Shown piece by piece: positions 19,409-29,041 of a DNA stretch of 64,000 nt. The position numbers were made by a program, and so were the translations under genes. The stretch covers positions 1 through 64,000 of the forward strand of contig JAAYZW010000016.1 in the NCBI GenBank assembly GCA_012514645.1. The letters are read 5' to 3'. The notes under the pieces were generated by a model that did not search any database, was not told the DNA's origin, and saw only the letters and a list, made by a program, of their open reading frames with translations. Each line of letters opens with the position of its first letter. The stretch's first letter is position 1. The DNA is from Chloroflexota bacterium. Its GTDB lineage: Bacteria; Chloroflexota; Anaerolineae; Anaerolineales; Anaerolineaceae.

Positions 19409-19570
19409 GCGTAGGAGGAGTCCCCAATGTGAGCACTCAATGAACGCTTACATTGTCAGACCTACTCTGATCAATAAGGCAGGAAAGGTATTGAAAACCG
19501 TGATTCCAGCAGGATGGGTTTGGCCGATTAAAAAAATTCAGCTCTGCTCACATCCTGAGCCCCCCTACCG
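19409..19570 (-). mobile_element. MITE-like element, copy 2
   Basis: Minus strand CGGTAGGGGGGCTCAGGATGTGAGCAGAGCTGAA...GAGTGCTCACATTGGGGACTCCTCCTACGC; matches copy 1 end to end in reverse orientation. Confidence 0.65.
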
Positions 19571-19701
19571 TTATCACAATAGCCTTGTAGTACTCACAAA
19601 TTCGGAGTGGGATTAACATCTGAAATTTCCCATATCTGGCTTTCTGGGAGATTATGCTCCTGCGTTATCTTCGCTAAAGCAAGTGTATAATTCGATGACT
19701 T

Positions 19702-20292
19702 ATGGAAAACAAGTTGAAAACAATCACAATTTATGCAGGGTCTGCCGACAATCTCGAGGAAAAATATGTCCAGGCGGCATACAATCTCGGTAAACTCCTC
19801 GCTGCCGAAGACCGCACGATCGTTTTCGGCTCGGGCAAAACCGGTCTCATGGGCGCCGTCGCTCGCGGCTCGTTGGAGAATCATGGGCAGGTGATCGGCG
19901 TGATCAATCATGACCTCAATCTCCCTCATCTTGTCTACGCCAAATTGACCCGAATCGAAAAGGTAGCCAATATCCAGATCAGGCAAGCACGCATGAGCGA
20001 ACTGGGAGACGGCTTCATTGCCCTGCCGGGAGGTTTTGGCACGCTTTATGAAGTTCTCGAGGCACTCACACTGGCACAGCTGGGACAGCATCACAAACCG
20101 ATTGGTTTTTTAAACATCGATGGCTATTACGACCCACTTTTCGATCTGTTTAACCATGCCATCGGCTCTGGTTTTATCTACCCTGAACACCGCGGTCTCT
20201 TTGTCGAATCAAGTGACCCGCAGGAGCTGCTGGCATCGATGGATGGTTTCGTGCCCCCACAAAACATGAACAGGTGGCTAACCAGGGAATGA
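19702..20292 (+). CDS. LOG family protein (TIGR00730-type, cytokinin-activating-like phosphoribohydrolase)
   Basis: ITIYAGSADNLEEKYVQAAYNLGKLLA...GFIALPGGFGTLYEVLEALTLAQLG (PGGxGTxxE motif). Confidence 0.9.
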   Translation: MENKLKTITIYAGSADNLEEKYVQAAYNLGKLLAAEDRTIVFGSGKTGLMGAVARGSLENHGQVIGVINHDLNLPHLVYAKLTRIEKVANIQIRQARMSELGDGFIALPGGFGTLYEVLEALTLAQLGQHHKPIGFLNIDGYYDPLFDLFNHAIGSGFIYPEHRGLFVESSDPQELLASMDGFVPPQNMNRWLTRE

Positions 20293-20933
20293 GCAAGCTT
20301 AACCTTTTGCTGATTGATCTGGATGACACAGTTTACCCCTCAGACACCGGCGCCTGGGACATCCTTGGTGAGCGCATTTATCAGTTCATTGAGAAACACG
20401 TTGGCTTACCCCCTGAGATCATCCATGAGGAGCGTGAGCGTCTCTTTCACAAGCATGGCACCACGATGAAAGGGTTGAGTGACGAATATGGGGCAGACAT
20501 TCACGATTATCTCGATTATGTTCACAACGTCAACCTCTCAGATGTGATCAAAGAAAATCAGGTGTTACGCCAGGCGCTTCTGGACTTGCCGCACGAGAAA
20601 TGGATTTTCACGAACGCTTCCAGGCTTCATGCCGAGCAGATTTTGAGACTGGTCGGCATCAGGGATTTGTTTATCGGGATAATTGATGTTTTGGATACCT
20701 ACCCATACTGCAAACCGGATCCGTTGGCTTTTAAGCTGGCTTTGGTAAAGGCTGGTAACCCCGACCCCGAAACTTGCTTATTTGTTGATGACCGCGTTCC
20801 CAACCTCGATTCTGCCCAAGCGCTTGGTATGCGGACAATTTTGGTGCACCCATCGCCGGAAGTCTCGAACAGCCACATCACCATCGCCGAGCTGTGCGAT
20901 TTGCCGCAGGTATTGGCGAAGGTTGGTTGGTAA
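20289..20933 (+). CDS. HAD-superfamily pyrimidine 5'-nucleotidase-like hydrolase
   Basis: LLLIDLDDTVYPSDTGAWD...WIFTNASRLHAEQIL...CLFVDDRVPNLDSAQALGMRTILV. Confidence 0.85.
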   Translation: MSKLNLLLIDLDDTVYPSDTGAWDILGERIYQFIEKHVGLPPEIIHEERERLFHKHGTTMKGLSDEYGADIHDYLDYVHNVNLSDVIKENQVLRQALLDLPHEKWIFTNASRLHAEQILRLVGIRDLFIGIIDVLDTYPYCKPDPLAFKLALVKAGNPDPETCLFVDDRVPNLDSAQALGMRTILVHPSPEVSNSHITIAELCDLPQVLAKVGW

Positions 20934-20985
20934 AATTTGATTGGTCACTGCTCTCAGCAGTTGAGAACAGACATTGGAGAAAATT

Positions 20986-22266
20986 ATGGATAACAAAGTA
21001 TTACGATCTTGCTTGCTTATTTTAGGCGTCATCCTTTTGATGGGTGTCACCTTTTTTAGCGGGTTTGCGGTTGGTGCACTGATTCCCAACAACTCATTTC
21101 GTCAGGCTTTCGGTATCAGCCAGAGCCCAAGCACACCGGCAACACCGGTTCCAACTGCCCTTCCAGGAGAAACCCCCATACCGACCCCCGTATTTCAGGC
21201 ACAAAGCCCGGAAGAACTTGAAGAGTTGTTTTTGCCGTTTTGGGAAAGCTGGGACTTGCTGCACAAAAATTACGTTGACCAGCCCTTGGATGATCTTGCG
21301 CTGATGCGCGGCGCGATCCAGGGCATGCTGGCAGCCACAGGCGACCAGCACACATCCTATATGAACCCCGAACAATTTACCCAGGCAAATGCCGAAATGA
21401 GCGGAGAAGAATATACCGGCATTGGTGCGTGGGTTAATACTTCCGGTGAATATGTTGAGATCGTCTCTCCAATGAAAGGCTCTCCGGCTGAAAAAGCCGG
21501 CATACGAGCGAAAGACCTTGTCATTGCCATCGATGGAGAAGATATGATCGGTGTGCCCGGCGACCTGGCACTGCAGAAGATTCTCGGTCCGGCCGGAGAA
21601 GCAGTTACCCTGACCATCAGGCGCGGCGATGAGCTCCTGGACATCACCATTGTGCGCGAGATGATCCAGGTGCCGGCAGTTGATTACCAAATGCTTGAGG
21701 GCGATATCGCATACATCGCGCTGTATACCTTCAATGAACTGGCAACTGCCCAGGTTAGGGAAGCACTGAGAGATCTATTGGCGCAAAACCCCAAAGGGCT
21801 CATCTTTGACTTGCGCAACAACGGAGGTGGATTATTGATCACTGCGATTGAGATTACCTCAGAATTTATCAGTGATGGTATTGTCATGTACGAAGAATAT
21901 GGCGATGGCACGCGTGAAAGCTACCGCCCTCAGCCGGGCGGCTTGGCAACCGAAATACCCCTGGTAATATTGATTAATGAAGGCACGGCTTCAGCTTCTG
22001 AGATTACTGCCGGCGCCATCCAGGACTATGGTCGCGGCACAATCATCGGTGTTACCAGCTATGGCAAAGGTTCAGTACAAAACTGGATTCCGCTGCGCAC
22101 CGAAGCTGGTGGTGTCCGCATCACCATCGCGCGCTGGCTGACACCAAACGGCAACCAGATTAACGAAGTTGGTCTCACGCCTGACATCGAAGTGCCCTTT
22201 ACCCAGGAAGACCTTGACGCAGACCGCGATCCACAATTAGACGCGGCAATAGATTTCTTTAATTAA
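20986..22266 (+). CDS. C-terminal processing peptidase, S41 family with PDZ domain
   Basis: GAIQGMLAATGDQHTSYM...GIGAWVNTSGEYVEIVSPMKGSPAEKAGI...NEGTASASEITAGAIQDYGRGTIIGVTSYGKGSVQ. Confidence 0.93.
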   Translation: MDNKVLRSCLLILGVILLMGVTFFSGFAVGALIPNNSFRQAFGISQSPSTPATPVPTALPGETPIPTPVFQAQSPEELEELFLPFWESWDLLHKNYVDQPLDDLALMRGAIQGMLAATGDQHTSYMNPEQFTQANAEMSGEEYTGIGAWVNTSGEYVEIVSPMKGSPAEKAGIRAKDLVIAIDGEDMIGVPGDLALQKILGPAGEAVTLTIRRGDELLDITIVREMIQVPAVDYQMLEGDIAYIALYTFNELATAQVREALRDLLAQNPKGLIFDLRNNGGGLLITAIEITSEFISDGIVMYEEYGDGTRESYRPQPGGLATEIPLVILINEGTASASEITAGAIQDYGRGTIIGVTSYGKGSVQNWIPLRTEAGGVRITIARWLTPNGNQINEVGLTPDIEVPFTQEDLDADRDPQLDAAIDFFN

Positions 22267-22280
22267 TAAAAACTGTTTAT

Positions 22281-22320
22281 TGTAGGGCGTCAACAATTTT
22301 GCGCCCTACATTTTTTCTTT
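22281..22320 (+). terminator. Rho-independent terminator
   Basis: TGTAGGGCG...CGCCCTACA followed by TTTTTTCTTT. Confidence 0.75.
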
Positions 22321-22384
22321 ATATTGTCATCATCGTCTAAATACTTGCACCATATCGATATAATTATGTTCAAAGGAGATTAAC

Positions 22385-24190
22385 ATGACCGAAACTATTC
22401 CACGATGGGACCTGAGTAATATTTATACCGGGCTGGACGACCCCAAGCTCGCTGCCGATCTTTCCACCCTGAAAGATGAAACCCTTTCATTAACCAAGCT
22501 TTTTGAAGAAGAGCTCCTCCCTGTTGAGCCTGGAAAGACAACCCCCGAAGTTCTCAACGAAAAACTTAATCGCCTGGTTAACCTCAACAACACGATATCC
22601 ACGCGCGCCGGCACGATTGGTTCATATCTTTACGGGCTGACCTCTACCGACTCGTTTGATAAGGCTGCTGAACAACTGCAGTCAAAATTCCAGATTGGCA
22701 TGCTGCCGCTCAGAAATGTCAGCTCACGGATTGCCATTTGGCTCGGCAAACTGGGCGCAAGCCTGCCGGAAGCCCTGGCTCTCCCCGGCGCTGCTCATGA
22801 ACATGCCTTCATCCTGTTGGAAGAGGCTGAACAAAGCCAATATCTGATGAGCGAACCGGAGGAAGAACTCGCCAACGAACTCTCACTCTCAGGTGGTTCT
22901 GCCTGGGGTGATTTGCAGGGCACCCTGACTTCGCAAAAACAAGTTGATTTTGAGATCGATGGCAAGGTGGAGAGCCTGCCGCTGCCGGCGCTGATTAATC
23001 TGCGCAGTCATCCTGTTGCGGATGTGCGCGAACGCGCATATTATGTCGAGCAAGCCACTTTTGAAGACATGAAAGAAGCTCTGGCAGCCTGCCTGAACGG
23101 CGTCAAAGGCGAGGTCAACACGCTCAACCGCAAGCGTGGGCGTGAAGACAGCCTGCATTCCTCAATCGAAATGTCGCGAATCGACCGCCAGACTCTGGAC
23201 GCCATGATCGGTGCAATCCAGGAAGCGCTGCCAATGTTCCGCGATTATCACCAGGCTAAAGCCAAACACTTGGGCACCGAGAAATTGCCCTGGTGGAGCC
23301 TTTTTGCCCCCCTTGGCAAGGTGGACAAAACCTACAGCTTCGAAGAAGCCAAAGCGGTCATCCTAACCAATTTTGCCAGTTTCTCGCAGGAGTTATCCGA
23401 TTTTGCCCGCCACGCGTTTGACAACCATTGGATCGATGCGCTCCAGCGACCCGGCAAACGCGGAGGCGCCTATTGCATGGGCGTCGAAGGTGTCAAGGAA
23501 AGCCGGATCATGTCCAATTTTGACGGTTCATTTGACCAGGTGATGACCCTGGCACATGAGCTCGGGCACGCTTTTCACAACTATTGCGCTTTCCAGGCTG
23601 ACAAAACCCCGCTGCAAACAGAAACACCAATGACGCTGGCAGAAACTGCCTCGATCATGTGCGAAACAATCGTCTTCAACGCGCTGCTCGAAGAAATTGA
23701 TGATCCACAGGAAGAACTTGCGATCCTGGAGTCATCCATCTCGGGTGATGCCCAGACCATAGTTGACATTTATTCCCGTTTTCTGTTTGAGAAAGAAGTT
23801 TTTGAACGCCGTCTGAGCGCTACGCTCTCGGCTGATGAAATCAGCGAGATCATGCTGCAGGCACAGCGCGATGCATATGGCGACGGCGTTGATCCGGAAG
23901 TGATGAACAAGTTCGCCTGGACCTGGAAACCGCATTATTACAGCACCGGGATATCCTTCTACAACTACCCGTACTCTTTCGGGAGTTTGTTCGCAAAGGG
24001 TCTGTATGCGATCTATAAGGAGCGAGGCGCTGCCTTTGTTGAGGATTATAAGGCGCTGCTTGCCAGCACCGGCGAAGCCTCAGCAGCTGACCTGGCTGCC
24101 CGTTTTGGCATCGACATTCGCAGCAAGCAGTTTTGGGCAGCTTCCCTTGCGCAAATTGCCCCGCAAATTGAGCGGTATAAGCAATTGTAA
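22385..24190 (+). CDS. pepF: M3-family oligoendopeptidase
   Basis: Zinc motif LAHELGHAFHNY; MSNFDGSFDQVMTLAHELGHAFH. Confidence 0.93.
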   Translation: MTETIPRWDLSNIYTGLDDPKLAADLSTLKDETLSLTKLFEEELLPVEPGKTTPEVLNEKLNRLVNLNNTISTRAGTIGSYLYGLTSTDSFDKAAEQLQSKFQIGMLPLRNVSSRIAIWLGKLGASLPEALALPGAAHEHAFILLEEAEQSQYLMSEPEEELANELSLSGGSAWGDLQGTLTSQKQVDFEIDGKVESLPLPALINLRSHPVADVRERAYYVEQATFEDMKEALAACLNGVKGEVNTLNRKRGREDSLHSSIEMSRIDRQTLDAMIGAIQEALPMFRDYHQAKAKHLGTEKLPWWSLFAPLGKVDKTYSFEEAKAVILTNFASFSQELSDFARHAFDNHWIDALQRPGKRGGAYCMGVEGVKESRIMSNFDGSFDQVMTLAHELGHAFHNYCAFQADKTPLQTETPMTLAETASIMCETIVFNALLEEIDDPQEELAILESSISGDAQTIVDIYSRFLFEKEVFERRLSATLSADEISEIMLQAQRDAYGDGVDPEVMNKFAWTWKPHYYSTGISFYNYPYSFGSLFAKGLYAIYKERGAAFVEDYKALLASTGEASAADLAARFGIDIRSKQFWAASLAQIAPQIERYKQL

Positions 24191-24201
24191 GATCGATGCA
24201 T

Positions 24202-24285
24202 TTGGGAAAAAAGTTATCGAATTCGTAGGGTCGAGGCAGGCCTCGACCGGTCATGTAACAGGAACAGGCAGGTCCAGGTCCCTAC
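24202..24285. repeat. GTAG-type palindromic repeat (BIME-like)
   Basis: GTAG-GGTCGAGGC-ag-GCCTCGACC ... GGAACAGGCAGGTCCAGGTCCCTAC; shared with 15143-15285. Confidence 0.7.
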
Positions 24286-24302
24286 AACAACACTCTCAGA
24301 TC

Positions 24303-24333
24303 TAAAAACCGACCATCAATCATGATGGTCGGT
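24303..24333 (-). terminator. Rho-independent terminator of fhs
   Basis: ACCGACCATCA-atca-TGATGGTCGGT with A-run on left (T-run on minus strand). Confidence 0.8.
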
Positions 24334-24353
24334 CGCTAAAATGTGGTGTTCGA

Positions 24354-26270
24354 TTAATTCAAACCCAAAATTTTACCGGTTTCGAAGTCAATACCGATAT
24401 CATAATACCCCGGGCGGGTGGGAAGCCCTGGCATTGTGCTCATTGTGCCTAAAATCGGGTAGACAAACCCAGCGCCAACCGAGGCGCTCACATCCCGAAT
24501 CGGAATGCGGAAGCCTTTTGGCACGCCCTTCAGCTCCGGATCATGACTGATCGAAAGGTGCGTTTTCGCCATGCAAATCGGCAGATTGCCATAACCGAGC
24601 TGTTCATACCGCTCCAGGCGCTGCTCTGCGATCGGGCTGTAATCGACGCCACCGGCACCATATATTTCACAAGCGATGGTTTCGATTTTGTCTTTAAGCG
24701 ACATCTCAAGCGGGTAGAGGAATTTAAAATGCGAAGGTAGTTCCGAGGCTTTGACCACGGCTTCTGCCAGCTCTACAGCGCCCGCACCACCCTGGCTGAA
24801 ATGATCAGCAACGACAGCATCCACGATGCCCTCATGCTGAAGCGCAATTTTTCTGACCAGTTCAAGCTCGGCATCTGAATCAGTCGGGAAGCGATTAACC
24901 GCTACCACAACCGGGATGCCAAATTTTTGAGCGATGCTGGCATGCGCAAGCATATTATCGGCACCTTTCTCAACCAGTTCGAGGTTTTCATTGACGTATT
25001 CTGCCGCCAGTGGTGCCCCTGCGGTCACCTTGGGACCACCACCATGCATTTTTAACGCCCGCACAGTCGCTACCAAAACCACCACATCTGGCAGATTGCC
25101 TGAATAGCGGCACTTGATGTCAAAGAACTTTTCCATGCCCATGTCAGCGCCAAAACCACTCTCCGTGATCACAAAATCAGCCAGTTTCAAGGCGATTTTG
25201 TCTGCCATGATCGAGCTGTTGCCATGGGCGATATTGGCAAACGGTCCGGCATGAACGAAAACTGGTGTCCCCTCCAGGGTCTGCATCAGGTTGGGCTTGA
25301 TCGTATCTTTCATCAAAACGGTCAGGGCTCCAGCAATCCCCAGGTCATCTGCGGTTACGGGCTCACCCGCCCGGCTTTGCCCGATTACGATCCTGGCGAT
25401 GCGCTCGTGCATATCTTCCAGGCTGGTAGCCAGTGCTAAAATAGCCATCAGTTCTGAAGCGACACTGATGTAATAGTTGGTGTGTAGTTCGAATTGTTCA
25501 GCGGAACCCTGCCCAACGGTAATGCCGCGCAGCATGCGGTCGTTCACATCCACACAGCGCCTCCAGGTAACGGTATCGGGGTCGATATCCAGGCGGGCAA
25601 ATTTTGCCTTTTGTTCGTCGGTCAACAGGTCAGGGTCGCGTTCGGTGACGCCCATTTTTTCCAAACGACCGATCATACCGCGGGCGAAACTGCGCTTGCC
25701 TTTTTTGTCTTTGGGGCAAAGGCGGTTGAACAAACCGGTGTCGCTCTGGGTGGATTCGTGGAACATCCGCGTGTCGATCGCGGCAGACAGCAAGTTATTG
25801 GCAGCTGTGATAGCGTGGATGTCACCGGTCAGATGCAGGTTGAAATCTTCCATCGGAATCACCTGCGAATAGCCACCGCCAGCAGCACCGCCCTTAATCC
25901 CAAAAGTTGGTCCCTGAGATGGTTGGCGGATGCAGGTGATTACGCTGCGACCGAGGTGAGCGCCCATCGCCTGGCTGAGACCAACGGTTGTAGTGGTTTT
26001 TCCTTCGCCAAGCGGTGTCGGAGTGATAGCGGTAACGTCAATATATTTCCCATCAGGTACATCTGCAAGCCGTTCAAGCACATCCAGTTTGACTTTTGCC
26101 TTGTAATCGCCATAGAGCTCAAGCTCTTCGGGCAGCAAACCCATTTCCTCGGCAACCTGAGTTATTGGCTTGAGTGTCGCCTCTTGGGCGATTTCGATGT
26201 CTGCTGGAACCGGACTTTTCAATTCGATTCGTGTAGGAATAAACCTGCGTAAACCAGGGTTTAGTTTCAT
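24354..26270 (-). CDS. fhs: Formate--tetrahydrofolate ligase
   Basis: [30 protein letters not shown]...[36 protein letters not shown]. Start trimmed to [10 protein letters not shown]. Confidence 0.96.
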   Translation of the reverse strand: MKLNPGLRRFIPTRIELKSPVPADIEIAQEATLKPITQVAEEMGLLPEELELYGDYKAKVKLDVLERLADVPDGKYIDVTAITPTPLGEGKTTTTVGLSQAMGAHLGRSVITCIRQPSQGPTFGIKGGAAGGGYSQVIPMEDFNLHLTGDIHAITAANNLLSAAIDTRMFHESTQSDTGLFNRLCPKDKKGKRSFARGMIGRLEKMGVTERDPDLLTDEQKAKFARLDIDPDTVTWRRCVDVNDRMLRGITVGQGSAEQFELHTNYYISVASELMAILALATSLEDMHERIARIVIGQSRAGEPVTADDLGIAGALTVLMKDTIKPNLMQTLEGTPVFVHAGPFANIAHGNSSIMADKIALKLADFVITESGFGADMGMEKFFDIKCRYSGNLPDVVVLVATVRALKMHGGGPKVTAGAPLAAEYVNENLELVEKGADNMLAHASIAQKFGIPVVVAVNRFPTDSDAELELVRKIALQHEGIVDAVVADHFSQGGAGAVELAEAVVKASELPSHFKFLYPLEMSLKDKIETIACEIYGAGGVDYSPIAEQRLERYEQLGYGNLPICMAKTHLSISHDPELKGVPKGFRIPIRDVSASVGAGFVYPILGTMSTMPGLPTRPGYYDIGIDFETGKILGLN

Positions 26271-26289
26271 AAAAGTATTTTTCTCCTTA

Positions 26290-27651
26290 TTAATTTCCAA
26301 ATTCAACGTCTGCTGGCAAGGTCGCGAAAGCAAAAATGCTCAATTCTTCACTGTCGCCCAGGTAAGCAACCGATATTGATGCGCTGGTTGAGCTGCCAGA
26401 GCGAATAAGTTCTGTGTTTGCAGAGCCTCCACCGACAATACGGTTTTCGCTGTCCCGCAGCAGCACATAAACGCGTGAATAACTGATGGAGGCATTTAAA
26501 TTATTCACGACGCTCACGCTAACAGTACTGTTATCAATAAAAGCTGCCTGTGAAGCCAGCAATGGGTTGAAATCGGCAGGAAACTGACCGAATTCGCCAG
26601 GAACAACCACCAGGTCAACTTTTTGCCCCAGGCATGAGTCGGGCAGGCGCGATGGGTTTAGTGCATAAAAAATATTTTCATTGGGCCAAATAACATCAAA
26701 ATACTCGTTACCGGCAAAACAGACACGGTTTTCGGCATCCGAGACGGTCAGAATGACAAAGGTTTCAGTAAGCACCTGGTCTGTTTCATTTTTGAGAACC
26801 GCCCCGCCAGTGATATGATTGAACTGGTCAATCGCAAAGTTCCATTCACTCGTGCTGACTGAGTTCCACCAATTGCCGCCTTCGAGTGAAGCAGAATAAC
26901 TGGTAATCCAGGGGCTCACGTCGACATGGTCGACAACCTCTCCGCGCCGGCTGTTGACCAGGATGCTGAAACCGACCTCATCCTCTTCGGGGACGAAATC
27001 AAAATTCGCCTGCCCGCCGCCCACAATTTGACCAGCTGCATTGTAGGCGATTGCGTTCAGCAGCACCTGGGTGTAGGTGTAGGGGTCAGAGTTTTTCAGC
27101 CAGCCAGTGACGGCGTAGTCATTGCCCACCCGAAAAGCAGAAGTTTGGCTAACGGTCAGGGGCTGGGCGTATTTCAGGGTGCGATCGATCAATCCGTCAA
27201 CTACGCGCACTTCAACGCCTGTAATCACCAGACCAGCGTTGAGTTCAAATTTCTGCACCAGGCTGGTAGTCTCGTTTGAGAAGAGGTAGCGGAAAGCGGT
27301 GCGCTGCTGGGCAATGCGATTGCCGCTGGCGTCCAGAGCAAGCACTTCCAGCTGGACATCTCTCAGAATCGCGTCGCTCAAATTATTGAAAAGCTTTGCC
27401 ATGATCAACAATTCGGTATCTTCTTGCAGATATTCCAGTTCGGTAATGCGCACCGGGTTGGGGTTTACCAGGTCTGGCGTAGGGGTGGGATTGATCAGGA
27501 CGAGTGGATCGTGGGTCACTTCGGCGGTGGCTGGAAAAAAAGATTCTGGGGTGGCTGTAGGATCCCCAGTCTGGCCCACTTCATTACAAGCTGAGAGCAG
27601 CAGTGCTAACAGCATGAATACGAGCAGGAAAGTTTTTCGGTGTTTTCTCAT
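26290..27651 (-). CDS. Lipoprotein of unknown function
   Basis: Lipobox [10 protein letters not shown]; repeated beta-rich extracellular segments. Confidence 0.7.
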   Translation of the reverse strand: MRKHRKTFLLVFMLLALLLSACNEVGQTGDPTATPESFFPATAEVTHDPLVLINPTPTPDLVNPNPVRITELEYLQEDTELLIMAKLFNNLSDAILRDVQLEVLALDASGNRIAQQRTAFRYLFSNETTSLVQKFELNAGLVITGVEVRVVDGLIDRTLKYAQPLTVSQTSAFRVGNDYAVTGWLKNSDPYTYTQVLLNAIAYNAAGQIVGGGQANFDFVPEEDEVGFSILVNSRRGEVVDHVDVSPWITSYSASLEGGNWWNSVSTSEWNFAIDQFNHITGGAVLKNETDQVLTETFVILTVSDAENRVCFAGNEYFDVIWPNENIFYALNPSRLPDSCLGQKVDLVVVPGEFGQFPADFNPLLASQAAFIDNSTVSVSVVNNLNASISYSRVYVLLRDSENRIVGGGSANTELIRSGSSTSASISVAYLGDSEELSIFAFATLPADVEFGN

Positions 27652-27777
27652 CGTTCTTAACCCTTAGTATTATAAACGTTTCGAGCAGAAGTATCGGTGG
27701 AATCTTAAGCAAGGTGGGAATTTTCAATATGGAAACTTTAGTCCTAAAACCGAATGCACGGATAATCAGGCTCCAAA

Positions 27778-28014
27778 ACGGTAGGGATTGGTTCAGGACG
27801 TGAGCAGGGAGCATCTGTGGGGGAACCCGCCCGTACGATTGGAAATTGCTTGTCAAAAACCGCATACTGGCTCTGTAGGGCGAGATTGAGGAGGTTGTGG
27901 CGTTGGTATACCGGTGATATTGTCCCTCCTCAATCCGCCGAAATCAATGATCACACACAAACATCGGCTGATTGGGTGGTGATTCTACGTTCGTGATTGG
28001 GACCTCCCCCTACG
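27778..28014 (+). mobile_element. Degenerate MITE-like element remnants interrupted by hairpin repeat
   Basis: Left-end match ACGGTAGGGATTGGTTCAGGACGTGAGCAGGGA (27778-27810); right-end match GTGATTGGGACCTCCCCCTACGC (27993-28015). Confidence 0.45.
27875..27939 (+). repeat. 65-bp hairpin repeat (copy H4)
   Basis: GTAGGGCGAGATTGAGGAGG...CCTCCTCAATCCGCC. Confidence 0.75.
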
Positions 28015-28103
28015 CTGCGCCGCGGTTATGGGTCTGTGATTAATTTGCAGATCTATTAAATCAAAGCAAAAACTCCCTGCAATGGGAGTCTGAGCTGCTC
28101 ATA

Positions 28104-28187
28104 TAGGGCGGGTGGGGGTCGAACCCACATAGTGTCACCACCGACGGATTTTAAGTCCGTTGCGTCTGCCTATTCCGCCACCGCCCC
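28104..28187 (-). tRNA. tRNA-Leu (anticodon TAA)
   Basis: Minus strand GGGGCGGTGGCGGAATAGGCAGACGCAACGGACTTAAAATCCGTCGGTGGTGACACTATGTGGGTTCGACCCCCACCCGCCCT: class II with variable arm, anticodon loop CTTAAAA, T loop TTCGACC. Confidence 0.93.
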
Positions 28188-28435
28188 GGAATATGTACGC
28201 ATTATTTTACCATTATCTGCCGTATTTGCTATCTGTAATTTGATAAAATGATCGTTTGACCACCTTTCGCGTTCGGTCACTGTTTGTTGGATTGACCGCT
28301 CAGAACGGTTGCTGAAAATTGGGGTCTTCGCTGATATCTATCTCGCCCCACATGGTTTTATGATTACGCCCCGGTTTTCTTTCCCGAGGGTAAAATAGAG
28401 GCGAGCTAAGAATAAAAACCACAAACTGAGACACA

Positions 28436-29041
28436 ATGAAAACCAAACAACTGCCCACCCTGATTATTCTCGCTGTTGCCCTGCTGCTCATGGGGGTTGC
28501 CTTCATGGCAAGGCGCGGCAGCGCGATCGAGACCACCAGCCAGGCGCAAACCTTGAGCGATTGGGCTTACGGCAGTTCCGGCACGTTAAAAGTGATGGCA
28601 ACTTATCCAACTGAACTGCTCACCAACCAAAACAACATGATCACTCTCACTTTTGAACCCGACGAGACGCTCGAGCAAAACCTGGCAAGTGGCTATATTT
28701 TCGATGCCCAATTCAATGCTAACAGCAGCGTGATCACCCCCCAAAGACGAATTTTGACACCGCTTGAAAAGGGGCGTCAAACTATTTCGTGGGAAATTGT
28801 GCCTTTCGGCAAATTCGATATAAATGGTGTTCTCGAAATGGCGCTGGGAGGAAGTGGTCTCAGCGGTACTTACGCAATTTCTCCACAAGTGAGTCTCGAA
28901 ATCCCCTTTGAAGTCAGGCAATCGAATGGGCTCAACCCGCAAAACTCCTTTATCATCGGGTTGGTCATGGTAGTGGTGGCATTGTTTTTGCTGCTGTTCT
29001 CGATTTTCAATAAAAAACCTCTCGGGCAAAGGGCTAAATAG
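28436..29041 (+). CDS. Hypothetical protein with N- and C-terminal TM segments
   Basis: TLIILAVALLLMGVAFMARR ... IIGLVMVVVALFLLLFSIF; adjacent to murE (stop and start nearly abutting). Confidence 0.65.
   Translation: MKTKQLPTLIILAVALLLMGVAFMARRGSAIETTSQAQTLSDWAYGSSGTLKVMATYPTELLTNQNNMITLTFEPDETLEQNLASGYIFDAQFNANSSVITPQRRILTPLEKGRQTISWEIVPFGKFDINGVLEMALGGSGLSGTYAISPQVSLEIPFEVRQSNGLNPQNSFIIGLVMVVVALFLLLFSIFNKKPLGQRAK

Noticed and set aside
25494-26252. 252-aa plus-strand ORF
   Set aside because: Fully antisense to fhs.
26270-26289. THF riboswitch upstream of fhs
   Set aside because: The gap between fhs and the upstream lipoprotein gene is only about 20 bp, leaving no room for a leader RNA.
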